Origin: a virus
Length of the DNA: 26,693 nucleotides
Direction: 5' to 3' (one strand)
IMG/VR virus record: IMGVR_UViG_3300042486_000027
Location: 1 to 26,693 of that record
Shown: in pieces, positions 6,992 through 15,439 of the stretch
Numbering within the stretch: the stretch's first letter is position 1
Layout: each line of letters starts with the position of its first letter
Notes under the pieces: generated by a model
Told to the model about the DNA's origin: nothing
Database searches by the model: none
Seen by the model: only the letters and a program-made list of their open reading frames with translations
Program-made: the position numbers and the translations under genes

Positions 6992-7444
6992 TTATGATAC
7001 CGTTGCCGTGCCTCCGAGGAAATACCAATTACTACTTAGATAAATCAAATTAGCAGTATCACCTGCTGAATTAAACACAATAGAACTATGTCCAATATTA
7101 GAACTGATAGTCAAGTTGTGCCCACCACTGTTTGATATCATAGCAATAACTTTAACCTGACCTTCTACACCATCTGCGATGGTAAGTGTTCCAGGTCCAT
7201 CAGGTGAAGTGATTTTAGTTATGAGAGCAGTCGCATTGATAGCACCCGCAGACGTTAAAGTCTGCGTAGTGCCACTCAATACCAGTTTACTGTTTAAAAC
7301 CACAGAAACTGGAATACCACCAAACAGATTAGCAATACTTACTTTGTGATCATATGGTGATGTTGCTGGTTTAACAACATACATCAAGTCTGTAGAAACA
7401 AGCGATGACGCTGTTGTCAATGCTGAAAGTTTGCTATCTGCCAT
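6992..7444 (-). CDS. Virion structural protein, appendage/decoration-like, 150 aa
   Basis: It starts MADSKLSALTTASSLVSTDL followed by MYVVKPATSPYDHKVSIANL, a beginning typical of phage tail-fibre or appendage proteins (an M-A-D-S-K-L-S-A-L motif, then a V-x-x-A-N-L-F strand). The rest is beta-rich, Gly/Ser/Thr-rich and low in charge, ending SSNWYFLGGTATVS like the end of a repetitive fibre or receptor-binding module. An AAGG ribosome site lies 9 nt before the ATG. Its neighbour 7456-9009 is also a beta-rich virion protein, and both belong to the late block. The exact virion location is not known. Confidence 0.72.
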   Translation of the reverse strand: MADSKLSALTTASSLVSTDLMYVVKPATSPYDHKVSIANLFGGIPVSVVLNSKLVLSGTTQTLTSAGAINATALITKITSPDGPGTLTIADGVEGQVKVIAMISNSGGHNLTISSNIGHSSIVFNSAGDTANLIYLSSNWYFLGGTATVS

Positions 7445-7455
7445 TGTCTAATGCC

Positions 7456-9009
7456 TTATGCGTCTGGGAATTCAATATCATCAGCAGCATCGCTGGATGC
7501 AATAGCATTCTTAGAGAGTGCTACAAGAACTTCGTGCTTCACACGACCAGCGTTAGCACCAGTTCCAACTGTACGCAGCACCCAACCAGAGTGAGCGGCA
7601 GAAGTACCAGTTTCGCCAGTACCCTTAGCAGCAGTTGCAGTTGCTTGATCAGCAGATGCTTGGATTTCGAAGTACTGAGCATTGTTACCCGTGCCCGAGA
7701 TCAGAACGATTGTAAATGGTGTGTATGTTAGACCAGTAGGCGTACCAGCAGTAGTTGTGAGTGCGCCTCCAGCTTCAGTGGTTAGTGTAAAACCAGTTAC
7801 GGATGGCGAAGTACCAGTAACAGCAGAAACAGTATAGATAGTTCCTGTTGCATAATCAGTAATAGTACCAGTTCCACCTAGTGTACCAGTAATTCTAATA
7901 CGATCACCAGCTGCTAGAGTTGTTGCGGTGCAAGTAAACTCACCAGCAGTACCAGAGATAGCAACACCAGCAAGAGCAGTACGACCAGCGGCAGCAGACT
8001 CCGATGCAGCCAAACGGAACAGACCAGTTGTAAACCCTAGAGCGGATACGAAATACGCAGTATCATTAACTAATCCAGTAGCAGAAGCACCACCACCATT
8101 GAAATACTTAACTGATTCCGCAGCAACTAAACCATGAGTGGCATAAGTAAACTTCTCTTCAGCAATAGTAACAGCAGATGTTAGAATAGTGCGCTTTGGT
8201 TTTGCAATAGCAACAGTTGGCACAGTTTCATATGAAGAACCAGTATTTGTTACTGCGACTGCCGATACTAATCCACCTGAGACGGAAGCAGTTGCAGCAG
8301 CAGAAGAACCCCCACCACCAGAGAAGGTAACTGCAGGAACTTCGAGGTAACGTGTGCCACCTTGAATTAGTGCAACCGAGGCAACATTGTCACCACCAGC
8401 AGCGATTTCAGTGTTGTCAACACCAAAGACTTGAGTTGACTGGAAATTCGCTGTTGAAACCGAAGCAACAGATGTTGGTTTTTCGCTGATTGTATACTCT
8501 TGAGCAGAGAATACAGTAAGAACTGATCCTGGATTCGCATTAATTACCGTAGCAACTGTGTCACTAGCAACAGCAGTAGCAATCATTTCCTGATCACCTA
8601 CACGAACAACATCACCAACTGCAAGAGCAGGATCGAAGTTAGTTCCGTCACCTGTTAGAGTAGCACGACCGTAATCTAGACTTAGTGTGAAGGTATGTGA
8701 AGCACCAACGCCATCAGTAGAGGCAATGATAGTTGGAAAATTGTGAAGTGCATTTGCTTCCGTTGTTGCAACACTGAAAGTATTGGTAGTAACATTAGTT
8801 ACAAAATATGTGTCACCATCAGTCAAACCGACTACTTGAGTGCCGCCGCCATCTGAATAATCTACAGGATCACCAAGTTGGAATGGATGTGCAGCAGAAG
8901 TATATACTCCAGCAGCATGTCCAGTTGCACCATTGAATGTGATAGCAGGTGCAGTAAGAGTTACCGTTCCTGCCGATGTTTTATCGTCTTTATTACCCCA
9001 TGCGGACAT
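7456..9009 (-). CDS. Large beta-repeat virion structural protein, 517 aa
   Basis: The start MSAWGNKDDKTSAGTVTLTA and the end (HSGWVLRTVGTGANAGRVKHE, shortened here) are signatures I recall from structural proteins of T4-like marine phages. The body is low in charge and built from repeats. One type recurs at residues 34-86, 287-338 and, weakly, 361-412: a turn with H-G/P, a GGG loop, GL-x-[DN]-x-T/A-YFV, then F-x-[LV]-A-x-[ST]-E. A second type at 217-268 is GGTRYLEVPAVTFSGGGGSS followed by GSSYETVPTVAI, a Gly-rich beta motif common in adhesins and fibres. A decoration or fibre role is likely. GGGAGA lies before the ATG, which abuts the end of the upstream gene. Confidence 0.8.
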   Translation of the reverse strand: MSAWGNKDDKTSAGTVTLTAPAITFNGATGHAAGVYTSAAHPFQLGDPVDYSDGGGTQVVGLTDGDTYFVTNVTTNTFSVATTEANALHNFPTIIASTDGVGASHTFTLSLDYGRATLTGDGTNFDPALAVGDVVRVGDQEMIATAVASDTVATVINANPGSVLTVFSAQEYTISEKPTSVASVSTANFQSTQVFGVDNTEIAAGGDNVASVALIQGGTRYLEVPAVTFSGGGGSSAAATASVSGGLVSAVAVTNTGSSYETVPTVAIAKPKRTILTSAVTIAEEKFTYATHGLVAAESVKYFNGGGASATGLVNDTAYFVSALGFTTGLFRLAASESAAAGRTALAGVAISGTAGEFTCTATTLAAGDRIRITGTLGGTGTITDYATGTIYTVSAVTGTSPSVTGFTLTTEAGGALTTTAGTPTGLTYTPFTIVLISGTGNNAQYFEIQASADQATATAAKGTGETGTSAAHSGWVLRTVGTGANAGRVKHEVLVALSKNAIASSDAADDIEFPDA

Positions 9010-11039
9010 TAATTGTCTCCCTTTTTAAATTCTTGATCTACGTGGTTGAAAAATTCTTTTCTCTTTTCTTCACCAAGTTCCGAGGGAGACTTGATGTTAT
9101 AATGTTCTAGTGCAGCATCGAACGTGTTCTTGTATGTCTCGTTCATTGACTTTACTGCATCAATATCTTCTTTAGTTAGTTTCTTGACTGCCATTGAAAT
9201 ACCCTTATGACGCTTCGACAACTTCTTTTCGAATCGACCTGATGGACTGCCAACACCAGCTTCTCTGTATCCTTGCCTCCAAGAAGTCGTGTCAATGGAG
9301 TCTTTTGCTTTGTTGATGTAGCGACCTGCAGTTGCTTTCGAGATCTCATCGACTTGCTCGACTTCTTCTGTAGCAGGAACGCGAACATATTTAGAACCTG
9401 GCTTAGCTGTATACTTACGAACAGCGATATCGGTCCCACGCATACGCTTGGTCATTCTGTCATAATCGCCAGTTTCACGAGCCTTAACATCGTCTTTCTT
9501 ATTTGCAGAGAGATACTTCAATGCAGCATCCTTTGAGATCTCATCGATATTCTCGACTTCTTCTTTGGTAAACTTACCATTGACAAGGTTACCGTGAATG
9601 CGTTGAAAATTGCGCTGGTCAGCTCTCAATGCCGATTTGTATCCTTTCATTCTCTTATTATAATGACGGTCATCATCGTTATCATCTGCATCGCGAATCT
9701 CGCGCCATGCTTTGTCTTTATAGTTAATCAGAGTTTTATTTGAAAGTTCATCGATTGATTCGACTTCTTCTTTATTATACCGTTTTAGAAATTCATTAGC
9801 GTGCTTAATAGCAGCTGCTTTTTTTTGCATTGCTTTCTCAGCATCGAATGTTTTTTGCCATCCTTCTTGACGCTTACGTATACGTTCAGCATCACCCTTC
9901 TCAGAATAATCAGCTTCTTCTTTCACGCCACTAGCACGTTCGCGGGTTTTCTTAGAATCTTCCATGGACTTCTTTGTCACGCGAGTCGCCTTCAGTTCAG
10001 CTTCAAGATCCGGATCGATTTCTTCTTTCATACCAGCATTCAGTTTTTTGGCATGAGCATGTGCAGCCTTGTGCTGGTCAGGAGATGTTTGCTTTGATTG
10101 GGTGTCTCCATAAGGAAACGACTTGACAACCTTTGATGTCATCAATGCCTGACCCATCGCATCTTTTTTCCCTGTGGGAATTTTTTCGTTGACATGATGT
10201 GCATTATTAGCAGTGTGAACAAAATATGTTGCTTCTTCGAGATCGACTTCCTCAGTCTGAGATGCCTTTAGTGCAGCAGCAGTTGGTGCGCCTTCGCTTC
10301 CAGGTTTACGCATACGCTCACCTGAACCACCCTTAATGCGCTTACGCTTGGCATGAATGTTATCCCACAGTCCACGCTTTTCTTCGATTGTTTCTTCGTT
10401 GGTTTCTTTAGTGGACGAAAACTTCTTTACTGCAGATGATGCAGCGGCAGATCCAGCGGCACCAGCGATGGCACGAGTAGCAACACCAGCACCTGCGTTT
10501 TTAGCAAGTTTTGATGCAATCATTCTACCTGCTACTCCTGCTAATGCAGCATATTCATTTATAGTTTCTTCGCTCATCTCGCCTTGCATATAGTTGCTGG
10601 CGGTCGAGATGTAATCTTCTGCGAGAGTGATTTTCGACTGAACCCATTCAGGAAGGTTGGTGTCATCAGAAAGCATATCATGCATACGTTGCGAGTTAGC
10701 AATGATTGACTTCAGTTGACCCATTGCCATGTCACCTTCGTAGTCATACTCTGTCTTTTCTTTTGCTTCAGTAGCATAAGTTTTAGCACCAGCACGAGCA
10801 CGATTGAAGATGGCATCGTCACCAAGAACAATAAACATCATCGAGTTAATGAAGTTTGCCATGACATCACGCTCAGCACCCTGAAGTGTCATACCACCCT
10901 GTACCTTGACAATTGCCTTGCGAAGAATCGGAATGGTATTCGCTGGCATCAGACCAGCGCGAACTAGTTGCTGAAGACGACCATCTAAATCGTGCGATTC
11001 AGCAATGACAGTATCTCTGATTGTTTTTTCTAGACTCAT
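9009..11039 (-). CDS. Large modular virion-type protein with EEVE repeats, 676 aa
   Basis: I set the start at the ATG at 11039 (MSLEKTIRDTVIAES) because AGAGGAAT precedes it and a TATAAATA late promoter lies 24 nt upstream; an earlier in-frame ATG at 11111 falls inside the Dps gene. Residues 1-160 form a helical domain; 160-205 is Ala-rich and hydrophobic (AGVAGRMIASKLAK). From 210 on the chain is charged and modular. Three related units begin EEVESIDELSNKTLINY (424), EEVENIDEISKDAALKY (493) and EEVEQVDEISKATAGRY (558), each followed by a KRM[KR]G-type helix. The C-terminus (KNTFDAALEHYNIKSPSELG, then EFFNHVDQEF) is a tail I recall from other marine phages. Function is unknown; a head-interior or scaffold-type protein is an inference. 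Confidence 0.78.
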   Translation of the reverse strand: MSLEKTIRDTVIAESHDLDGRLQQLVRAGLMPANTIPILRKAIVKVQGGMTLQGAERDVMANFINSMMFIVLGDDAIFNRARAGAKTYATEAKEKTEYDYEGDMAMGQLKSIIANSQRMHDMLSDDTNLPEWVQSKITLAEDYISTASNYMQGEMSEETINEYAALAGVAGRMIASKLAKNAGAGVATRAIAGAAGSAAASSAVKKFSSTKETNEETIEEKRGLWDNIHAKRKRIKGGSGERMRKPGSEGAPTAAALKASQTEEVDLEEATYFVHTANNAHHVNEKIPTGKKDAMGQALMTSKVVKSFPYGDTQSKQTSPDQHKAAHAHAKKLNAGMKEEIDPDLEAELKATRVTKKSMEDSKKTRERASGVKEEADYSEKGDAERIRKRQEGWQKTFDAEKAMQKKAAAIKHANEFLKRYNKEEVESIDELSNKTLINYKDKAWREIRDADDNDDDRHYNKRMKGYKSALRADQRNFQRIHGNLVNGKFTKEEVENIDEISKDAALKYLSANKKDDVKARETGDYDRMTKRMRGTDIAVRKYTAKPGSKYVRVPATEEVEQVDEISKATAGRYINKAKDSIDTTSWRQGYREAGVGSPSGRFEKKLSKRHKGISMAVKKLTKEDIDAVKSMNETYKNTFDAALEHYNIKSPSELGEEKRKEFFNHVDQEFKKGDN

Positions 11040-11062
11040 TGTGATTCCTCTAATCTTTTCTA

Positions 11063-11070
11063 TATTTATA
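11063..11070 (-). promoter_or_regulatory. T4-type late promoter TATAAATA
   Basis: TATAAATA followed by TAGAAAAG lies between the stop of the Dps gene and the AGAGGAAT ribosome site of the EEVE-repeat protein, 24 nt from its ATG. This is the full T4 late -10 consensus read by RNA polymerase with gp55. It shares TATAAATATAG with the promoter at 14336. Confidence 0.78.
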
Positions 11071-11508
11071 TTATTTTGAGGTCGCTCGTAGCATCCACGC
11101 ATGTTTTGCATGAATATCTAGACGTTCTTCAATAAGATTTACAAGACCCCGATTACCGTCTGCATCAGCAAGTTTATGTGCCGTATTTAATGCTTCAATT
11201 ACGGAAACATTAGCATCGATAAGATCTGCAACCATCCCCGAAACATCAACGCCGTAAATATTTGACTCTTTAACTGTAGTTGTAGATGCCAACTCAGTCA
11301 TATTATATGGTGCATAGTCATCTAATGCACGAATCTGTTCGGCGATAACATCTGCAGCAGCGAACAATTCCTGATAGAGATTGGCAAAGAAATCGTGCAA
11401 CTGAGCGAAGTCTTTACCCTCTACATTCCAGTGATGCCCATGTGCTTTGAAATACATCGCGAAAGTATTCGCGAGTACGATCTTCATTGATGTCACTAGT
11501 TCGTCCAT
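11071..11508 (-). CDS. dps: Dps-like ferritin (DNA-binding, iron-oxidising)
   Basis: The 145-residue helical protein has the Dps signature HGHHWNVEGKDFAQLHDFF followed by AAADVIAEQIRALDDYAP. The inter-subunit ferroxidase ligands are all present with family spacing: H26, H38 (12 apart, as H51/H63 in E. coli Dps), D53 and E57 (as D78/E82). Dps dodecamers oxidise Fe2+ with peroxide, store iron and often coat DNA. The C-terminal helix (LNTAHKLADADGNRGLVNLI) closes the four-helix bundle. There is no long Lys-rich N-terminal tail, so DNA coating is less certain than iron oxidation. It lies between a DUF6321-like gene and a virion gene in the late block, so it may protect phage DNA or itself be a virion component. 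Confidence 0.9.
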   Translation of the reverse strand: MDELVTSMKIVLANTFAMYFKAHGHHWNVEGKDFAQLHDFFANLYQELFAAADVIAEQIRALDDYAPYNMTELASTTTVKESNIYGVDVSGMVADLIDANVSVIEALNTAHKLADADGNRGLVNLIEERLDIHAKHAWMLRATSK

Positions 11509-11509
11509 G

Positions 11510-11881
11510 TCAACAATTCCACTTTCTTAATGCTAATGCCTTGCGAGTCGGACGACCCTTCTCATCTTTCATTGGACCTTCTACACCAGACATTCTAGCA
11601 CAGAAACTCTTGCGACGACCTGCTGCCTTACTACCTGCCTTTAACTTAGAAGGAGGAGTAGTTACAGGTGCTTGTAGATTACCACCTTTAGCATTATAAG
11701 CATCGCGACCCTTTTGTGTCAGACCACCAGTAGAGGACTTATGTCCTTTGGCATCAATCGCTGCTTCTTTAATACAAGAACCGTTTGCACAAGGTTTAGT
11801 TCCTGGTTTACGTTTGTAACCAGTCCAACAAGTGCAACCTGTTTTTTCTGTTTCAGCAATAAATTCAGCGAAAGAATGCAT
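11510..11881 (-). CDS. DUF6321-like protein with capsid-targeting-like N-terminus
   Basis: Residues 1-10, MHSFAEFIAE, match the T4 internal-protein capsid-targeting sequence MKTYQEFIAE almost position by position, with a possible prohead-protease cut after E10. A Cys-rich segment follows (CTCWTGYKRKPGTKPCANGS with another Cys), possibly zinc-binding. The C-terminal two-thirds (IDAKGHKSSTGGLTQKGRDA, then SFCARMSGVEGPMKDEKGRP and ALALRKWNC) is the conserved basic block I recall as DUF6321, found in phages and some bacteria, function unknown. Its ATG overlaps the upstream TAA as TAATG. I infer a small basic protein packaged in the head and ejected with DNA. Confidence 0.8.
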   Translation of the reverse strand: MHSFAEFIAETEKTGCTCWTGYKRKPGTKPCANGSCIKEAAIDAKGHKSSTGGLTQKGRDAYNAKGGNLQAPVTTPPSKLKAGSKAAGRRKSFCARMSGVEGPMKDEKGRPTRKALALRKWNC

Positions 11882-14307
11882 TACTTTTTCTTTCTTTTGT
11901 TTCTATTGTTGATTCTTTTGCGATCGATCATGCGCTCTTTTTGTTGAAGGCGAATCGAAAGTCTACCGACCATCGGTGCCATGCGCTTTACCATTCCCTC
12001 TAATCTTGTCTTCTCAGAAGCAGATAGTGAAGAACGATCGCGACCACGAAGCACTCTGCTGTAAACCATGTTACGAGCAGCACGAACGGATCTTGACTTA
12101 ATACGATCAGGAGTTGCAACACGCTTTAGTGCCATGTTTCTTGCAAGATTACGGCGACCCTTTGTTCGCATCATATTAAAACGCTTCTTCAGACGACCTT
12201 GGGGAGTAATACCTTCAGCGATATCCTCATCAGAATCTTCGTAGTTTAGATCTTCGTAATCATAATAGTCAACCAGATCTGCCCACTCAGCATTTTCGAT
12301 TTCAGAAGTAACATCATTTTCGATTGCGACCATATCATATTCATCATGACGATCATCGCTGTTATAATCCAACATGTCATTATGCATTGGAGGAGTAGGA
12401 TAGTTAGCAGGATTGATAGAATCAGTGTTAGGTTTTTCCTGACTAAAGTCAGCCCATTCTTCGTGGATCGCTTTTAAAAATTCTTCATGCGACTTATGAG
12501 CACGGTTTACCAACGATTCTTTTTCGATCGATGACTTCAGACCGTGGTACTTGTTCATAAACTTGTCGTGGTGGTTGGAAGCAATTTCATGCTCTTTACC
12601 ATCATAGAACTTTACCTTGGCATTAATCGACTGAGACTTGTGTAGTTGGTGAACCAGATTCTTAGGGACATCTGCTTCTGCTGCCTTTTTCTTAGCAATA
12701 GTTTTCTTTGCTCTGGCGATTGCCTTTGGATCCGAAAGAACCTTTTGCAATTTTGCTTTAAAATCTTGGCGAGCAATAACACCCCTTGCAGAAATTTCTG
12801 ACAGAGTTTCTTCTTTCTGAATACCGCCAATATATCGTGTCGGGACATCATCGTAACGAGCATCGAATGTCGGAATCTTTTTCGCAGCAAGACCTTCTTG
12901 TCCAGGAGTCGCTGCCGCATACTTCTGACGCAGAGCATCAGTTCCCCATTCGTTGCTCTTGCCGAGTTCTTCAGGAAGAATAGATGACTTGGTAACCTTT
13001 GACTTGAACATCTTGTGATCAACACCGACTCTCTTAGCAGCAACCTTGTGAGCATGAGCAGTGTTCTGCGCCTTAACGTGAACCGAACCAGCAGCGACTG
13101 CTTTACCAGCATGTTGCTTGGGGAAGTCTACCTTCCACATGCCATGCGCTTCTTCGAGTTCTGCTTCTTCTTTGACGGTCTTTAGGCCACTGCGCAGTTC
13201 CTCTGCTTTCTTGCGTTGCCTTTCTGCAACAGCATCCCGAGATCGTTTGATGCTGGCGTTGCGTCTGTCAATAGAATCTTGGTGTTGTTTAGCATAAGGA
13301 TTGGCGTTGCGAGAAGCTTGGTATGCAGCAGAAGGTTGGTATGCTGCTGCTTCTTTCATATTACCTTTGGTGTCAAGTTTAGTTTCTTCAGGTAAACCTT
13401 TTTTGCGTCTTTGAGCAGCGGTGAAGTGATCAGGTGTTCCAGTATCTGGATCCATCTTCAGTTTAGCACCTGCCTTCTTTGCTCTATCCATACGAGCTCT
13501 GGTAAGGTTACGTTCTTTTCTCGCGATAGCACGACCCATTGCTCCTCTAGCACTGCCACGAGGCGATCTATCTTGCAATCCTTTCGGCATATCATTGTCC
13601 TCAACGAGTTCTTCGCTGATTGCTTTCTTAAACTCTGCATGAGAGGCATGTGCCTTGCTCTGTAGTTCTTCTTTATCTGCAGGTTTAAGCGAACGATACT
13701 GATTGATAAACTTCTTAGCATGGTGCGGTGCGATGGTATGCGACTTACCATCCTTAAATTTAACTGCTTTATTGATGCTGACTGCTTTGTAAAGTTGCGA
13801 TACCAAGTGAGGAGTTTTATCTTCATCTGGATCTTCTTTTGATTCGCTGTCATCTTCATCGCGTTTAGTTGGAGCAAGTCCCTTTGAATCGCGACGCAAG
13901 TCTCTACGTGCATCTCCGAATGCTGATGCTTCTCCAAGATCTGCGGTGTCGCATGTCTGGCAGCAGTCTGGAGTGCCACAATTGTCATGTTCAACAATCT
14001 TGGCATTCAATGGTTTGCGAGCTTCTTGCTCGGTTGCTTTCTTGTATGCAACATCCATATCTTTATCTGAATCACTCTCTTGTGGTTTCAGACCAGGATT
14101 TGCATGATAACCATAGTCACCCTCTTCTGGGAATCCATCTCTAGGATAATTCTTAAAGACTGCTTCCTTAACCGTATTCATCGCCTTGCGTGCGAGGTGC
14201 TTGGCAACGTTCTTGATTTCGTTGCCATACTTATCCTTACGCTTCTCGCCTGATCGACGAGTCGGGTTTTTAGGATCTTCTTGCCATGGTGGTGAATCAT
14301 TTTTCAT
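11881..14307 (-). CDS. Very large basic modular late protein with duplicated domain, 808 aa
   Basis: The start MKNDSPPWQ is fixed by GGAGAG before the ATG and a TATAAATA box 29 nt upstream. The chain is highly charged with little hydrophobic core. A Cys cluster (C110-x4-C-C-x2-C119) may bind metal. A domain of about 66 residues is duplicated: residues 167-232 (HLVSQLYKAVSINKAVKFKD, ending in a Glu pair) and 549-616 (KNLVHQLHKSQSINAKVKFY). Between them lie basic helices and short L/I-x-E or EE junctions (TVKEEAELEEA, IQKEETLSEI). Residues 702-808 form an Arg/Lys-rich tail (GRLKKRFNMMRTKGRRNLAR) that recurs in other marine phages as I recall. It is probably a head-interior, DNA-contacting protein or a polyprotein cut by the prohead protease; both are inferences. 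Confidence 0.78.
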   Translation of the reverse strand: MKNDSPPWQEDPKNPTRRSGEKRKDKYGNEIKNVAKHLARKAMNTVKEAVFKNYPRDGFPEEGDYGYHANPGLKPQESDSDKDMDVAYKKATEQEARKPLNAKIVEHDNCGTPDCCQTCDTADLGEASAFGDARRDLRRDSKGLAPTKRDEDDSESKEDPDEDKTPHLVSQLYKAVSINKAVKFKDGKSHTIAPHHAKKFINQYRSLKPADKEELQSKAHASHAEFKKAISEELVEDNDMPKGLQDRSPRGSARGAMGRAIARKERNLTRARMDRAKKAGAKLKMDPDTGTPDHFTAAQRRKKGLPEETKLDTKGNMKEAAAYQPSAAYQASRNANPYAKQHQDSIDRRNASIKRSRDAVAERQRKKAEELRSGLKTVKEEAELEEAHGMWKVDFPKQHAGKAVAAGSVHVKAQNTAHAHKVAAKRVGVDHKMFKSKVTKSSILPEELGKSNEWGTDALRQKYAAATPGQEGLAAKKIPTFDARYDDVPTRYIGGIQKEETLSEISARGVIARQDFKAKLQKVLSDPKAIARAKKTIAKKKAAEADVPKNLVHQLHKSQSINAKVKFYDGKEHEIASNHHDKFMNKYHGLKSSIEKESLVNRAHKSHEEFLKAIHEEWADFSQEKPNTDSINPANYPTPPMHNDMLDYNSDDRHDEYDMVAIENDVTSEIENAEWADLVDYYDYEDLNYEDSDEDIAEGITPQGRLKKRFNMMRTKGRRNLARNMALKRVATPDRIKSRSVRAARNMVYSRVLRGRDRSSLSASEKTRLEGMVKRMAPMVGRLSIRLQQKERMIDRKRINNRNKRKKK

Positions 14308-14335
14308 GTTTGGGTTACTCTCCAGTCGTTTCCTA

Positions 14336-14343
14336 TATTTATA
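14336..14343 (-). promoter_or_regulatory. T4-type late promoter TATAAATA
   Basis: TATAAATATAGGAAACGAC followed by the ribosome site GGAGAG lies in the 40-nt gap before the ATG at 14307. The box is the exact T4 late -10 consensus and shares its 3' extension TATAG with the box at 11063. Confidence 0.8.
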
Positions 14344-14347
14344 ATAA

Positions 14348-15439
14348 TTACTGCTTGTATTTAAAATCGCACATCAAACGACTTGGAAACCCTTCTTTCC
14401 CCATCGAATCTCGTATGTTTAATTTGAATTCATACTTAGGACTGTCAATTACAATATCAATTCTTTTACCCTTACCAGTTTTACCACCATAATAGATAGT
14501 TTGTGACATAGCATTTGCGGCAGATCGCATATAGATTTCATCGACTTTATATGATTTAATTTTCCCAGGAAATTTATGGATAACGTGGTATCCATGCCCA
14601 ATACCAGATTCCAGTAGAGTCTTTAATCCAAGTAAATTAGGAGAAACTACTGGCACAACTTCACCCTTACCAGTCCCATTAAAGATATCGCAGAATTTTT
14701 GATGGTCAATCTTAAATAAATCCAGTAGTGCCCGACCATTTTTATTTGTAATTGAACCTGATTGAATTTCTTTCTTGGTAAGAATAGTTTGAACGCCAAC
14801 ATTAAAGAACGTAACAGTGCTCGCAAATTTCAAACTGAGAAATAATGTCCGTGGAATGGCATTCTTATCTTCCCACGTCACAGTAATATCAGTTACTGCA
14901 GCACCAATATCGTTACCAACTCCTTTGGTATTAGTCAATTTAATTCCACTAATAAATGACAACGGTCTTTTGGTATTATCGCCACCAACTGGATCAACCT
15001 TGAAATCAGAACCTTGTCCAATACCATACGTTTTATCTAGACCTTGGATGGCTTCTAGGATCATTCTATCCATACCAGCAGACTCGGGATCACTGCGCCA
15101 GTCGGTTAATGCTTGGGTAAATTGATCTTCGAAAGCATTGCCGCGATTTTTAGCACCTCTGTTGCCAGAGGAACCGTCTCCAAATTTTACTTTAAATGGT
15201 TGCTTAACTCCAGACTGAGTTAAGATTTGCTGCTCGGTAAGAGAACCTTTTATAGCACGGACGACATTTATTTTAGGTACAGCGGGATCGATATTAATCG
15301 GAGTATCGATCTTCGGATATTTTTTACGCAGAAAATTAAATACTGCTTTACAATTATCGCGATACACTTGGGTGTGCTTTGGACCTTTCAGAGCCGAATC
15401 AATATCTTGCTCTGATGTTGGGAAAAGATTATACGCCAT
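14348..15439 (-). CDS. Unknown late protein, 363 aa, weak nuclease-like features
   Basis: I do not recognise this protein with confidence. It is a soluble alpha/beta protein without signal peptide or membrane span. Residues 100-113 (GNAFEDQFTQALTD) followed much later by AVTDITVTWED (D184) and RTLFLSLKFAST (K204) vaguely follow the helix-strand-strand layout of PD-(D/E)XK nucleases. However, the residue two before K204 is Ser rather than Asp/Glu, so the active site would be incomplete. The end is basic (NIRDSMGKEGFPSRLMCDFK). Its start overlaps the TAA of the Rz gene as TAATG, and it precedes the late promoter at 14336. Late expression is likely; function is open. Confidence 0.72.
   Translation of the reverse strand: MAYNLFPTSEQDIDSALKGPKHTQVYRDNCKAVFNFLRKKYPKIDTPINIDPAVPKINVVRAIKGSLTEQQILTQSGVKQPFKVKFGDGSSGNRGAKNRGNAFEDQFTQALTDWRSDPESAGMDRMILEAIQGLDKTYGIGQGSDFKVDPVGGDNTKRPLSFISGIKLTNTKGVGNDIGAAVTDITVTWEDKNAIPRTLFLSLKFASTVTFFNVGVQTILTKKEIQSGSITNKNGRALLDLFKIDHQKFCDIFNGTGKGEVVPVVSPNLLGLKTLLESGIGHGYHVIHKFPGKIKSYKVDEIYMRSAANAMSQTIYYGGKTGKGKRIDIVIDSPKYEFKLNIRDSMGKEGFPSRLMCDFKYKQ

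Noticed and set aside
11040-11111. N-terminal extension of the EEVE-repeat protein to the ATG at 11111
   Set aside because: The extension runs through the late promoter and the Dps stop region; the start at 11039 has its own ribosome site and conserved-looking N-terminus.
12612-13112. 166-codon minus-strand frame inside the 808-residue protein gene
   Set aside because: It is an alternative frame of a low-complexity, charged coding region, rich in Leu/Arg without domain signs, and lacks its own ribosome site. Frames at 13458-14006, 16948-17247 and 1523-1888 were rejected for the same reason.
14348-15439. PD-(D/E)XK nuclease for the 363-residue protein
   Set aside because: E104, D184 and K204 are suggestive, but Ser replaces the acidic residue before the Lys, and no family match is recognised; I left it as unknown.
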